A stretch of 24,195 bases of DNA from assembly GCA_964458015.1 (NCBI GenBank), contig CAYWGR010000082.1:1-24195 (forward strand), given 5' to 3'. The notes beneath the pieces are model-generated. The model ran no database searches and was not told where the DNA came from. It saw only the letters and a program-made list of their open reading frames with translations. The translations under genes were made by a program, and so were the position numbers. The DNA comes from CAYWGR01 sp964458015 (GTDB lineage Bacteria; Planctomycetota; Planctomycetia; Pirellulales; Thermoguttaceae). This document shows, piece by piece, positions 14,084-20,571 of this stretch. Every line of letters starts with the position of its first letter. The first letter of the stretch is position 1.

Positions 14084-15517
14084 ATGCAAATAGACGAAAA
14101 ACTGATCCGAAACGTGGTGGAACAGGTTTTAACCCGATTGGGCAACAGCGGCGACGTCGCTCCCGTGGGCGGCGGATACCAAGGCCGGCTCGGCCTGTTT
14201 ACCGATGCGAATCAAGCGGCAGCGGCCGCGCGGGAAGCCTACGAACGGCTCTCGCGTTGCACGTTGGCCGACCGCAAACGCATCGTCGGCCACATCCGCC
14301 GCATCGCGATGGATCAGCGCGTCGAACTTGGCACGATGGAGATGGAAGAGACGAAGATCGGCCGCTTGCCGCACAAGATAGAAAAGTTGATCGGCGCGGC
14401 TTCGACGCCGGGCGTCGAATTTTTGCGGAGCGAAGTTTTCAGCGGCGATCACGGCCTGTCGGTAATCGAACACGCGCCGTTCGGCGTGATCTGCGCCATT
14501 ACGCCTGTTACGCATTCGTTGCCCACGATCACCTGCAACGCGATCCACATGATTTCGTCGGGCAATACGATTGTTTTCAATCCGCATCCGAGCGGACGCC
14601 GCATCGCCGCCGAGGGCGTGCGACGCTTCAATGAAGCGATTTACGGCGATCTGGGAATCGACAATTTGCTTTGCGTCATCACCGAGCCGACGTTGGAATC
14701 GGCCGACATTTTGTTCAAGCACCGCGATATCAACTTGATTTGCGTCACAGGTGGCGCGGCGGTGGCCCGGGCAGCCATGCAACAGCCGAAGCGGGCGATT
14801 GTGGCCGGTCCCGGCAATCCGCCGGTCGTGGTCGACGAAACGGCCGATCTCGATCGCGCCGCACGCTCGATCATCCTTGGCGGCGCTTACGACAACAACT
14901 TGTTGTGCATTGCTGAAAAACAAGTATTCGCCGTCGATTCGATTTTCGACAAGCTCATGGCCGCCATGGAGCGCGCCGGCGCGGTGCGTCTCAATGCGAG
15001 CGAGATTCAGGCGTTGACGAAAGCCGCGATTTCGACCGTCGGCGAGGGCGACAAGAAACACGACGTAGCCCACAAGGATTTCATCGGGAAAGACGCCGCC
15101 GTATTGGCTCGGGCCGCCGGCAAGAACATTGCTCCCGAAACGGAAATGATTTTTGGCGAAACCGACGAGTCGAACCCGTTCGTTCCGGTCGAACAGATGA
15201 TGCCGTTCGTGCCGTTCGTGCGTTGCCGCAACGTTGACGAGGCCATCGAGAAGGCCCGGATCAGCGAGCATGGTTTCCGCCATACGGCCATCATTCACTC
15301 GACCAACGTCCACAACCTGACGAAGATGGGCAAGGCCCTGGATACGACGATTTTCGTGAAGAACGGCGCCTGCGTGGCCGGTTTGGGCAACGGCGGCGAA
15401 GGCTACGGTTCGTATTCAATCGCCGGCCCGACGGGCGAAGGCATCACCACGCCGCTGACGTTCACCCGCGAGCGTCGCTGCACGATGGTTGATGATCTTC
15501 GGATTTTGGGAAAGTAA
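14084..15517 (+). CDS. CoA-acylating aldehyde dehydrogenase (BMC, PduP/EutE-like)
   Basis: A 477-residue aldehyde dehydrogenase of the CoA-acylating type. Proposed reaction: lactaldehyde + NAD+ + CoA to lactyl-CoA + NADH inside the compartment. Residues 4-20 (DEKLIRNVVEQVLTRLG) are an amphipathic encapsulation peptide, followed by a Gly-rich linker. The Rossmann part has FGVICAITPVTHSLPT and VTGGAAVARAA; the catalytic Cys275 lies in NNLLCIAEKQVF, and PVEQMMPFVPFVRC follows later. CoA-acylating enzymes lack the general-base Glu of ordinary ALDHs, which agrees with the sequence. The NADH must be re-oxidised by an enzyme not present in this window. Confidence 0.95.
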   Translation: MQIDEKLIRNVVEQVLTRLGNSGDVAPVGGGYQGRLGLFTDANQAAAAAREAYERLSRCTLADRKRIVGHIRRIAMDQRVELGTMEMEETKIGRLPHKIEKLIGAASTPGVEFLRSEVFSGDHGLSVIEHAPFGVICAITPVTHSLPTITCNAIHMISSGNTIVFNPHPSGRRIAAEGVRRFNEAIYGDLGIDNLLCVITEPTLESADILFKHRDINLICVTGGAAVARAAMQQPKRAIVAGPGNPPVVVDETADLDRAARSIILGGAYDNNLLCIAEKQVFAVDSIFDKLMAAMERAGAVRLNASEIQALTKAAISTVGEGDKKHDVAHKDFIGKDAAVLARAAGKNIAPETEMIFGETDESNPFVPVEQMMPFVPFVRCRNVDEAIEKARISEHGFRHTAIIHSTNVHNLTKMGKALDTTIFVKNGACVAGLGNGGEGYGSYSIAGPTGEGITTPLTFTRERRCTMVDDLRILGK

Positions 15518-15570
15518 CACGATAAACGGTGTTTATTGATACCGACATTGCCAATGTTCAAGATTCAACC

Positions 15571-15599
15571 GCAAACACGGCTGTTTCAGCCGAGTTTGC
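15571..15599 (+). other. Intercistronic 12-bp hairpin
   Basis: GCAAACACGGCT (15571-15582) pairs with AGCCGAGTTTGC (15588-15599) with one mismatch; the loop is 5 nt. No T-run follows, so an mRNA-processing or stability element is likelier than a terminator. It sits in the 139-base gap before the second BMC-P gene, which has no ORF. Confidence 0.6.
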
Positions 15600-15656
15600 T
15601 GACCTGTTTGGCCGCGGAACGGTTCATTAGCAATGTAGGACACAATAGAGGTATTT

Positions 15657-15917
15657 ATGTACATCGGCCGCGTCATGGGCACTGCCACTTCCACGATCAA
15701 GCATCCGTCGATGGAAGGCTGGAAGCTTCTTTTGGTAATGGCACTGCAAGCCGACGGCCGCACGGTGGAAGGCGATCCGATCCTGGTGATTGATTCGCTG
15801 GGGGCCGGCAAAGGCGAAAAGGTAATGATCACCAGCGACGGCATCGGCACCCGCGAGATCTTGGGCGCTGCGAACTCACCGGTCCGCTGGAGCGTTTTGG
15901 GTATATGCGATCCATGA
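15657..15917 (+). CDS. BMC-P pentameric vertex protein 2
   Basis: An 86-residue EutN/CcmL protein: MYIGRVMGTATSTIKHPSMEGWKLLLV, AVQAD-like MALQADGRTVEGDPILVIDSLGAGKGEKVMITSDG and a final NSPVRWSVLGICD, the classic family ending. AGAGG lies a few bases before the ATG. The stop TGA overlaps the ATG of the next gene (ATGA, 15914-15917). Confidence 0.95.
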   Translation: MYIGRVMGTATSTIKHPSMEGWKLLLVMALQADGRTVEGDPILVIDSLGAGKGEKVMITSDGIGTREILGAANSPVRWSVLGICDP

Positions 15918-16708
15918 ATTTTTCCATATCCGACATCGAACGTGTTGTGCGCGAGGTTCTCGTGGAACTTGGCGTCGGCGACGCCGCGCCGTCCGCGAAG
16001 GCCGTTGAAAATCCGCGCGTTGCAAGTTCGGCGGTCGAAACCAAAAGCGTTCCGGCTCCATCGGCGACTGCCGAAGCGAAATGCGACACAAAGCCCGCGA
16101 CGGCGGTTGCGGGAGCGCGTGACGGTGATTTGGCGATTGGCTCGCGCATCGTAACGATGGCCGAAATCACCGGGCGATTGGGGAGCGTGAAGCGCGTCGT
16201 GGTTTCGCGCGAGGCCTTGGTCACGCCGGCAGTGCGCGACGAATTGATGCGCCGCCGGATCGAATTGGCGGTTGGCGAATCGCCGAAGAGCGAGGCGTCA
16301 TCGCCGGTGCGATTGGTGATGCGTGTTGTGGGAACGGATTTCGATCCGACATCCCTGGCGGCCGGCTTGGTTCGCGAAGGACTGCAAGTGGAACATGCGG
16401 CATTGAATTGCCTGATTGCCGCGACGAACGAGTTGGCCGGCGAAATGTCGAAGCCCGACACGTTGGGCGTGTTGCTTACGCGGCACACGGCGGCGGGGCT
16501 TTGCTTGGCGAATCGGCTGCAAGGCGTTCGGGCCATAACGGGCGCGGATGCTCCGGCGGTGGCCTCGGCCGCGTCGGCCGTGGGGGCGAATGTTTTGGTG
16601 GCCAATCCGTCGGCGGGTACGTTTTTCCAATTGAAACAAATGGTGTCGGAATTCGGCCGGGGCGGCGTTCGCCCTTGCCCTGAAGTTTTTCAAGCCCAGC
16701 TTGCGTAA
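15914..16708 (+). CDS. BMC-associated protein with degenerate RpiB-like domain
   Basis: A 264-residue protein. The ATG at 15914 overlaps the BMC-P stop as ATGA; an ATG at 15905 adds three residues. Residues 4-20 (SISDIERVVREVLVELG) form an encapsulation-peptide-like amphipathic helix, then a low-complexity Ala/Pro/Ser/Lys linker (about 22-72). A middle segment (78-121, TMAEITGRLGSVKRVVVSREALVTPAVRDEL) looks like a small helical/strand module. Residues 184-247 resemble the RpiB/LacAB family: LGVLLTRHTAAGLCLANRLQGVRAITG, then ANVLVANPSAG. The usual CGTGxG active-site loop is TRHTAAG and lacks the Cys. Hence probably cargo or scaffold, perhaps binding a sugar phosphate. Function not established. 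Confidence 0.8.
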   Translation: MNFSISDIERVVREVLVELGVGDAAPSAKAVENPRVASSAVETKSVPAPSATAEAKCDTKPATAVAGARDGDLAIGSRIVTMAEITGRLGSVKRVVVSREALVTPAVRDELMRRRIELAVGESPKSEASSPVRLVMRVVGTDFDPTSLAAGLVREGLQVEHAALNCLIAATNELAGEMSKPDTLGVLLTRHTAAGLCLANRLQGVRAITGADAPAVASAASAVGANVLVANPSAGTFFQLKQMVSEFGRGGVRPCPEVFQAQLA

Positions 16709-16722
16709 GAGGAGCGTTTATC

Positions 16723-17019
16723 ATGCGAATCGCCGATGTTATCGGGACGGTCACGCTGAATCGCGTTCATCCGAGCATGGCCGGCGCGCGGTTTAAGTTG
16801 GCGGTGCCATTGAGTTGGGATGACTTGGCCGGCCGGCAGCCGACGCCGTTGGAAGAAGTCGTTGTGTACGATGAATTGGGCGCGGACATCGGGTGCCGCA
16901 TCGCTTTGAGCGAGGGCCGCGAGGCCGCGATGCCTTTTCATCCTGGAGTGAAGCCCGTTGATGCCTATAACGCGGCGATTCTCGATACCTTGAAATTCGA
17001 TCCGTCGGAAATTGAATAG
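16723..17019 (+). CDS. BMC-P pentameric vertex protein 3
   Basis: A 98-residue EutN/CcmL protein: MRIADVIGTVTLNRVHPSMAGARFKLAVPLSWDDL, VVVYDELGADIGCRIALSEGREAAMPF. It has a longer C-terminus (VDAYNAAILDTLKFD) than standard BMC-P proteins. GAGGAG at about 16708-16713 gives good spacing. Three BMC-P paralogues in one operon is a known feature of PVM-type loci. A family B hairpin follows before the aldolase gene. Confidence 0.94.
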   Translation: MRIADVIGTVTLNRVHPSMAGARFKLAVPLSWDDLAGRQPTPLEEVVVYDELGADIGCRIALSEGREAAMPFHPGVKPVDAYNAAILDTLKFDPSEIE

Positions 17020-17028
17020 CTATTGAAA

Positions 17029-17082
17029 GTAGGGTGCGAACATCGCACCGGAATAGACATTGGTGCGTTGCACGCACCCTAC
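17029..17082. repeat. Hairpin repeat before the aldolase (family B)
   Basis: GTAGGGTGCG..CGCACC (17029-17049) is nearly complementary to GGTGCG..CGCACCCTAC (17062-17082), with a few central mismatches and a 12-nt loop. A related GGTGCGATGCACGC copy begins at 17975, right after the aldolase gene, so the gene is flanked by this repeat. Confidence 0.7.
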
Positions 17083-17100
17083 GCAATGTGAGGAACATTC

Positions 17101-17973
17101 ATGGTCAACATTCAGAAGGTCAAACAGGAAATTTGCGATATCGGCGATCGCCTTTATAAAAAGGGTTTCGCCGCGGCCAATGACGGCAATATCAGCTATC
17201 GCGTCAGCGAGAATCAGGTCGTCTGCACGCCGACGCAAATCTCGAAGGGCTATATGAAGCCCGACGATTTGTGCATCGTCGATATGTCGGGCAAGCAGAT
17301 CAGCGGTCATCGGAAGGCGACCAGCGAGATCAAGCTGCACATCGCGATTATGAAGGAGCGGCCGGAAGTGAAATCGGTCGTCCATTGCCATCCGCCTCAT
17401 GCGACGGCCTTCGGCATTGCCCGCGAGCCGGTGCCGATGTGCGTTTTGCCCGAGGTGGAAATCTTCTTGGGCGACGTGCCGATTGCGAAATACGACATTC
17501 CCGGCAGCCAGAATTTCGCCGATACGATTCTGCCGTTCGTCCATAAGTCGAACGTCATGATCCTGGCCAACCACGGCACGGTGAGCTTCGGCGACACGGT
17601 GGAAAAGGCCTACTGGTGGACCGAAATCTTGGACGCCTATTGCCGCATGTTGATGCTGGCGCGCGGGCTGGGATCGGTCAACTACTTCACCGAGCCGGAA
17701 GCATCGGCTTTGCTCGATCTGAAGGAGAAGTGGGGCTTCAAGGATCCGCGCTCGGAGTTGAAGAGCTGCGACATCTGCGCGAACGACACCTTCCGCGAGA
17801 GCTGGCGCGAGGCGGGCGTCGAGCAGCGCGCGTTCCAGCCGCCGCGTTTCGATCAATCAAGTTCCGCCGCGCCGCAGGCCTCTTGTTCCGCCGGCGCACA
17901 GGCTCCGCTCGATCAAGAAGCTTTGATTCAGGCCATTACGGATCGCGTGATAGCGGCACTCAATAAACGGTAA
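17101..17973 (+). CDS. Class II aldolase, fuculose/rhamnulose-1-phosphate type, BMC-targeted
   Basis: A 290-residue protein. The class II aldolase/adducin domain (1-225) has the zinc ligands His95, His97 (VVHCHPPHA) and His158 (ILANHGTVS) and the catalytic Glu76 (ATSEIKLH), at nearly the same positions as FucA of E. coli (offset 3). Reaction expected: L-fuculose-1-P or L-rhamnulose-1-P to DHAP + L-lactaldehyde; the PVM signature enzyme (PvmN in Planctopirus limnophila) is of this family. A Ser/Ala/Gln-rich linker (251-269) leads to an amphipathic tail (270-290, LDQEALIQAITDRVIAALNKR-type), an encapsulation peptide at the C-terminus. GAGGAA precedes the ATG. It is the last gene of the operon. 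Confidence 0.95.
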   Translation: MVNIQKVKQEICDIGDRLYKKGFAAANDGNISYRVSENQVVCTPTQISKGYMKPDDLCIVDMSGKQISGHRKATSEIKLHIAIMKERPEVKSVVHCHPPHATAFGIAREPVPMCVLPEVEIFLGDVPIAKYDIPGSQNFADTILPFVHKSNVMILANHGTVSFGDTVEKAYWWTEILDAYCRMLMLARGLGSVNYFTEPEASALLDLKEKWGFKDPRSELKSCDICANDTFRESWREAGVEQRAFQPPRFDQSSSAAPQASCSAGAQAPLDQEALIQAITDRVIAALNKR

Positions 17974-17976
17974 AGG

Positions 17977-18002
17977 TGCGATGCACGCCCGCGTGCATTG
18001 CA
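17977..18002. repeat. 12-bp hairpin after the aldolase
   Basis: TGCGATGCACGC and GCGTGCATTGCA pair (one G-T wobble) around a two-base centre. The sequence resembles the family B arms at 17029-17082. It lies between the aldolase stop and the terminator. Confidence 0.55.
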
Positions 18003-18009
18003 GGGACGT

Positions 18010-18068
18010 TTCCCGTGGTGGGTATGCCGTCGATAAGACTCATGCCCGCCGCGGGAATTTTTATTTCT
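18010..18068 (+). terminator. Rho-independent terminator of the BMC operon
   Basis: TTCCCGTGGTGGGTATG (18010-18026) pairs over 17 bases with CATGCCCGCCGCGGGAA (18041-18057), using G-T wobbles, with a 14-base loop and then TTTTTATTTCTT. It ends the operon just before the convergent diguanylate cyclase gene. Confidence 0.9.
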
Positions 18069-18094
18069 TGCGGCTGTGATTGCGTCCTACATTG

Positions 18095-19003
18095 CTAGGA
18101 AGCGTCCACGGTGGTTTTGGTTTCGGCAGGCACCAGTTCGGTATTGACTCCCGCCATGCGGAACACGCGGTTCCGACCCGCTCCTTTCGCACTGTAAAGA
18201 GCTGCGTCGGCTCTCGCTATCAAGGCCTCGGGCGTGTCGCCTTCCTGCGCCGCCGCCACTCCGCCGCTGATGGTAATCGTCAATTTGCTTTCCACCTGCG
18301 CCCGCAAACGCTCGGCAAATATGCACGCGCCCGCCAGATCCGTGTGCGGCATCACGATCATGAACTCTTCTCCGCCGTAACGCGCTACGATATCGGTCTC
18401 ACGGATCGATTCATCCAACAGCCGGGCAAGCTCCTGAAGCACATGGTCGCCGTGCAGGTGCCCCTGCTGATCGTTCACCTGTTTGAAGTGATCGATGTCG
18501 AACATGACCATCGAGAACGGCGAACCATAGCGATCCATCATGGCAAACTGAGATCGCAATGAATCGTCCAACCCCCGGCGATTATTCACCCCCGTCAACG
18601 GATCGGTGCGCACCTCGGTAAAGGTCATCAAGTTTGCGGTCTGCTGCCGGATCTCGTCGTAGGCGTTCGCGATTTGCGTGGCAAGTTGCTGCGTGGGTCT
18701 TAGAATATCCTCGGCCTCCCGGCAAAGCTCCTTCCATGCCGCTTCCTGCTGATGGCCGCTCAACATGCTGACGTGTTCCTTGAACCTGGAAACGCTGTCA
18801 TGATGCTTCGACAGATTTTGGCGGATCGCCCACGAGATCTTTTCCAACTCCGTGGCCACGGCCTGGGCACGTTTGAGCTCGCGCCGCGACCGAACCGCCA
18901 TGTCGGTTTTCGACGCTCGCCGTTGTCGACTCACTAAATATCCCATGGCGGCAAGAAACGCCAACGCCACGGGAATAGGTATCTGAATGTTCCACCAGCC
19001 CAT
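18095..19003 (-). CDS. Membrane-anchored diguanylate cyclase (GGDEF)
   Basis: A 302-residue protein. An N-terminal membrane anchor (IPIPVALAFLAAMGYLV, about 8-24) is followed by a helical, coiled-coil-like signalling region (about 30-130) and a GGDEF domain (about 133-285) with TDPLTGVNNRRGLDD, FDIDHFKQVND and the active site YGGEEF. The inhibitory RxxD site (RETD) stands five residues before GGEEF, so product inhibition is likely. It makes c-di-GMP from two GTP. Only a weak Shine-Dalgarno is seen. It converges on the BMC operon and is not part of it; possible targets are the envelope/polysaccharide genes to its right. Confidence 0.93.
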   Translation of the reverse strand: MGWWNIQIPIPVALAFLAAMGYLVSRQRRASKTDMAVRSRRELKRAQAVATELEKISWAIRQNLSKHHDSVSRFKEHVSMLSGHQQEAAWKELCREAEDILRPTQQLATQIANAYDEIRQQTANLMTFTEVRTDPLTGVNNRRGLDDSLRSQFAMMDRYGSPFSMVMFDIDHFKQVNDQQGHLHGDHVLQELARLLDESIRETDIVARYGGEEFMIVMPHTDLAGACIFAERLRAQVESKLTITISGGVAAAQEGDTPEALIARADAALYSAKGAGRNRVFRMAGVNTELVPAETKTTVDAS

Positions 19004-19044
19004 TGAATATCCACCGCGCTAACGTCTGTGCCCCATCTTGTTAG

Positions 19045-19075
19045 ATTCTAGCATATTTGCCGACTGTAGCGGCAA
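19045..19075 (-). promoter_or_regulatory. Extended -10 and inverted repeat upstream of the cyclase
   Basis: Read on the minus strand, TGCTAGAAT (19053-19045) fits an extended -10. Just upstream TTGCCG and CGGCAA form a 6-bp inverted repeat with a 7-bp spacer (19057-19075), a possible operator. It lies about 42 bases before the cyclase start. Confidence 0.5.
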
Positions 19076-19138
19076 TTCAAACCAATATTAAACAATTACA
19101 GCGAGGGTGTTGAGAGGATCTGAGCCGAGCGTGTTTTC

Positions 19139-19273
19139 TTAGTAGTTGCTGCGCGATCCGAAACCACGCATACAGAGAAATGCCACTAAGATCATGGCTG
19201 CGAATGCCATCATCCAATCCCGAGGCCCGAGACGTTCAACCCAGTGAATTGCATCTTGTAGAAACTGACTCAT
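19139..19273 (-). CDS. 44-residue single-helix membrane microprotein
   Basis: ATG at 19273, stop at 19139-19141. The N-terminal part is amphipathic (SQFLQDAIHWVERLGPRDW), then one hydrophobic helix (about 20-36, MMAFAAMILVAFLCM) and a basic tail (RGFGSRSN). This is a plausible membrane protein with the positive charges at the C-terminal end, not a random reading. A weak GGAAAG lies eight bases upstream. It was too short to appear in ordinary ORF calls. It lies just upstream of the diguanylate cyclase, in the same direction, but the cyclase has its own likely promoter. Function unknown. Confidence 0.6.
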   Translation of the reverse strand: MSQFLQDAIHWVERLGPRDWMMAFAAMILVAFLCMRGFGSRSNY

Positions 19274-19489
19274 AAAGAATACTTTCCACTTCAAGCAACA
19301 ACTATTAGTATCCCCTATAAGTATAGGTTACAATTATCTCGGTTTTATGGGCATTTCCATCCCCCCAACAATAGGCACAACAGCCGCCGTTTCACTCAAC
19401 AACCCACCTCGCCCAACACCCCGCCTTTCACCACATTCCACACATCACCTCCGCCGATTTTCCCCCCCCCTCACTCTCGGAATCGACGG
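19274..19489. other. Divergent intergenic region with a palindrome
   Basis: No gene seen. CCTATA-AG-TATAGG (19314-19327) is a perfect palindrome around a 2-bp centre. On the minus strand TTGTAA and TACTAA stand 17 bp apart around it, a possible promoter for the microprotein. From 19360 to 19471 the plus strand is strikingly C-rich and G-poor, ending in a run of nine or more C. Confidence 0.45.
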
Positions 19490-19518
19490 TGGACTACCCT
19501 GCGTCTATGACCTATACT
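19490..19518 (+). promoter_or_regulatory. Sigma70-like promoter of gmd
   Basis: TGGACT (19490-19495), a 17-bp spacer and TATACT (19513-19518). The transcript would start around 19525, which favours the gmd start at 19546 over the GTG at 19489. Confidence 0.55.
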
Positions 19519-19545
19519 GAACTATTTCCCATGCATGGGGTTGCT

Positions 19546-20538
19546 ATGACTCGCAAGGCGCTGATTACCGGCATCACTGGACAGGACGGTGCTTATTTGG
19601 CCGAGTTCCTGCTCCAAAAAGGCTATGAAGTTCACGGCATGGTGCGCCGCGCCAGCACCGAGAATTACGAACGCATCGGAAGCCTGTTCGACCGAATCAC
19701 GCTGCATCAGGCCGACCTGCTCGACCAACTCTCGATCATCACGATCATCCAAGAAATCCGGCCGCAAGAGGTCTATAATTTCGCGGCACAGAGTTTCGTG
19801 CCCACCAGTTGGTCGCAGCCGTTGTTGACCGGCGAGTTCACCGCCCTGGGCGTCACCCGAGTGCTCGAAGCCGTCCGGCTCGTGGATCCCTCGATTCGTT
19901 TCTACCAGGCCAGCAGCAGCGAAATGTTCGGCGCGACGAAACAGGAACCCCAAAACGAGGACACTTCCTTCCACCCTCGAAGCCCCTACGGCGTGTCCAA
20001 GGTCTACGGCCACTGGATCACCGTCAACTATCGCGAAAGCTACGGCATTTTTGCTTGTTCGGGGATTCTCTTCAATCATGAATCACCCTTACGCGGCAAG
20101 GAATTCGTCAGCCGAAAAATCACCGATGCCGCCGCACGCATCAAACTCGGCGTCCAAGATAAACTGCTGCTCGGGAACCTCGACATCCAACGCGATTGGG
20201 GATTCGCCGGCGATTACGTCGATGCCGCGTGGCGCATGCTCCAACAGGATCAACCCGACGACTACGTCGTCGCCACGGGCGTCAAACATTCCGTGCGCGA
20301 GCTGGTCGAACTGGCTTTCGATCGCGTCGGCCTCGATTGGCGCAAATACGTCGTCCTCGATCCCAAACAGCTTCGCCCCGCTGAAATCTACGCGCTCTGC
20401 GGCGATGCGAGCAAGGCCCGGCGCGTGCTCGGCTGGGAGCCGAAGGTTTCATTCACCGAACTGGTAAACATGATGGTCGATGCCGACTTGCAGCGAGTCC
20501 GGTGCGAACTGGCCGAACAAGAGCGAAATAAGAAATAG
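19546..20538 (+). CDS. gmd: GDP-mannose 4,6-dehydratase
   Basis: A 330-residue short-chain dehydrogenase/reductase-type nucleotide-sugar enzyme. It converts GDP-mannose to GDP-4-keto-6-deoxymannose, the precursor of GDP-fucose, GDP-rhamnose and related 6-deoxy sugars. Motifs are the NADP-binding GITGQDGAYLAE (9-20), ASSSEMFG (with Ser124 in place of the usual Thr and Glu126), YGVSK (Tyr148, Lys152), NHESPLRG and the C-terminal RPAEIYALCGD and LGWEP. The start MTRKALITG fits the family; upstream starts overlap the promoter. No GMER or glycosyltransferase lies beside it; a NusG-like gene follows after 33 bases. Confidence 0.96.
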   Translation: MTRKALITGITGQDGAYLAEFLLQKGYEVHGMVRRASTENYERIGSLFDRITLHQADLLDQLSIITIIQEIRPQEVYNFAAQSFVPTSWSQPLLTGEFTALGVTRVLEAVRLVDPSIRFYQASSSEMFGATKQEPQNEDTSFHPRSPYGVSKVYGHWITVNYRESYGIFACSGILFNHESPLRGKEFVSRKITDAAARIKLGVQDKLLLGNLDIQRDWGFAGDYVDAAWRMLQQDQPDDYVVATGVKHSVRELVELAFDRVGLDWRKYVVLDPKQLRPAEIYALCGDASKARRVLGWEPKVSFTELVNMMVDADLQRVRCELAEQERNKK

Positions 20539-20571
20539 GCTTGTTTATTTGACCAGCCGGGGAGACCATAC

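Noticed and set aside
14129..15313. 394-codon open frame on the minus strand within the aldehyde dehydrogenase gene
   Set aside because: It is fully antisense to a clearly recognised gene; high GC with strong third-position bias creates such frames. It is His/Arg/Asp-rich and resembles no family.
19489..19545. GTG start adding 19 residues to Gmd
   Set aside because: The region contains a good promoter (TGGACT-17-TATACT), and the family starts at MTRKALITG.
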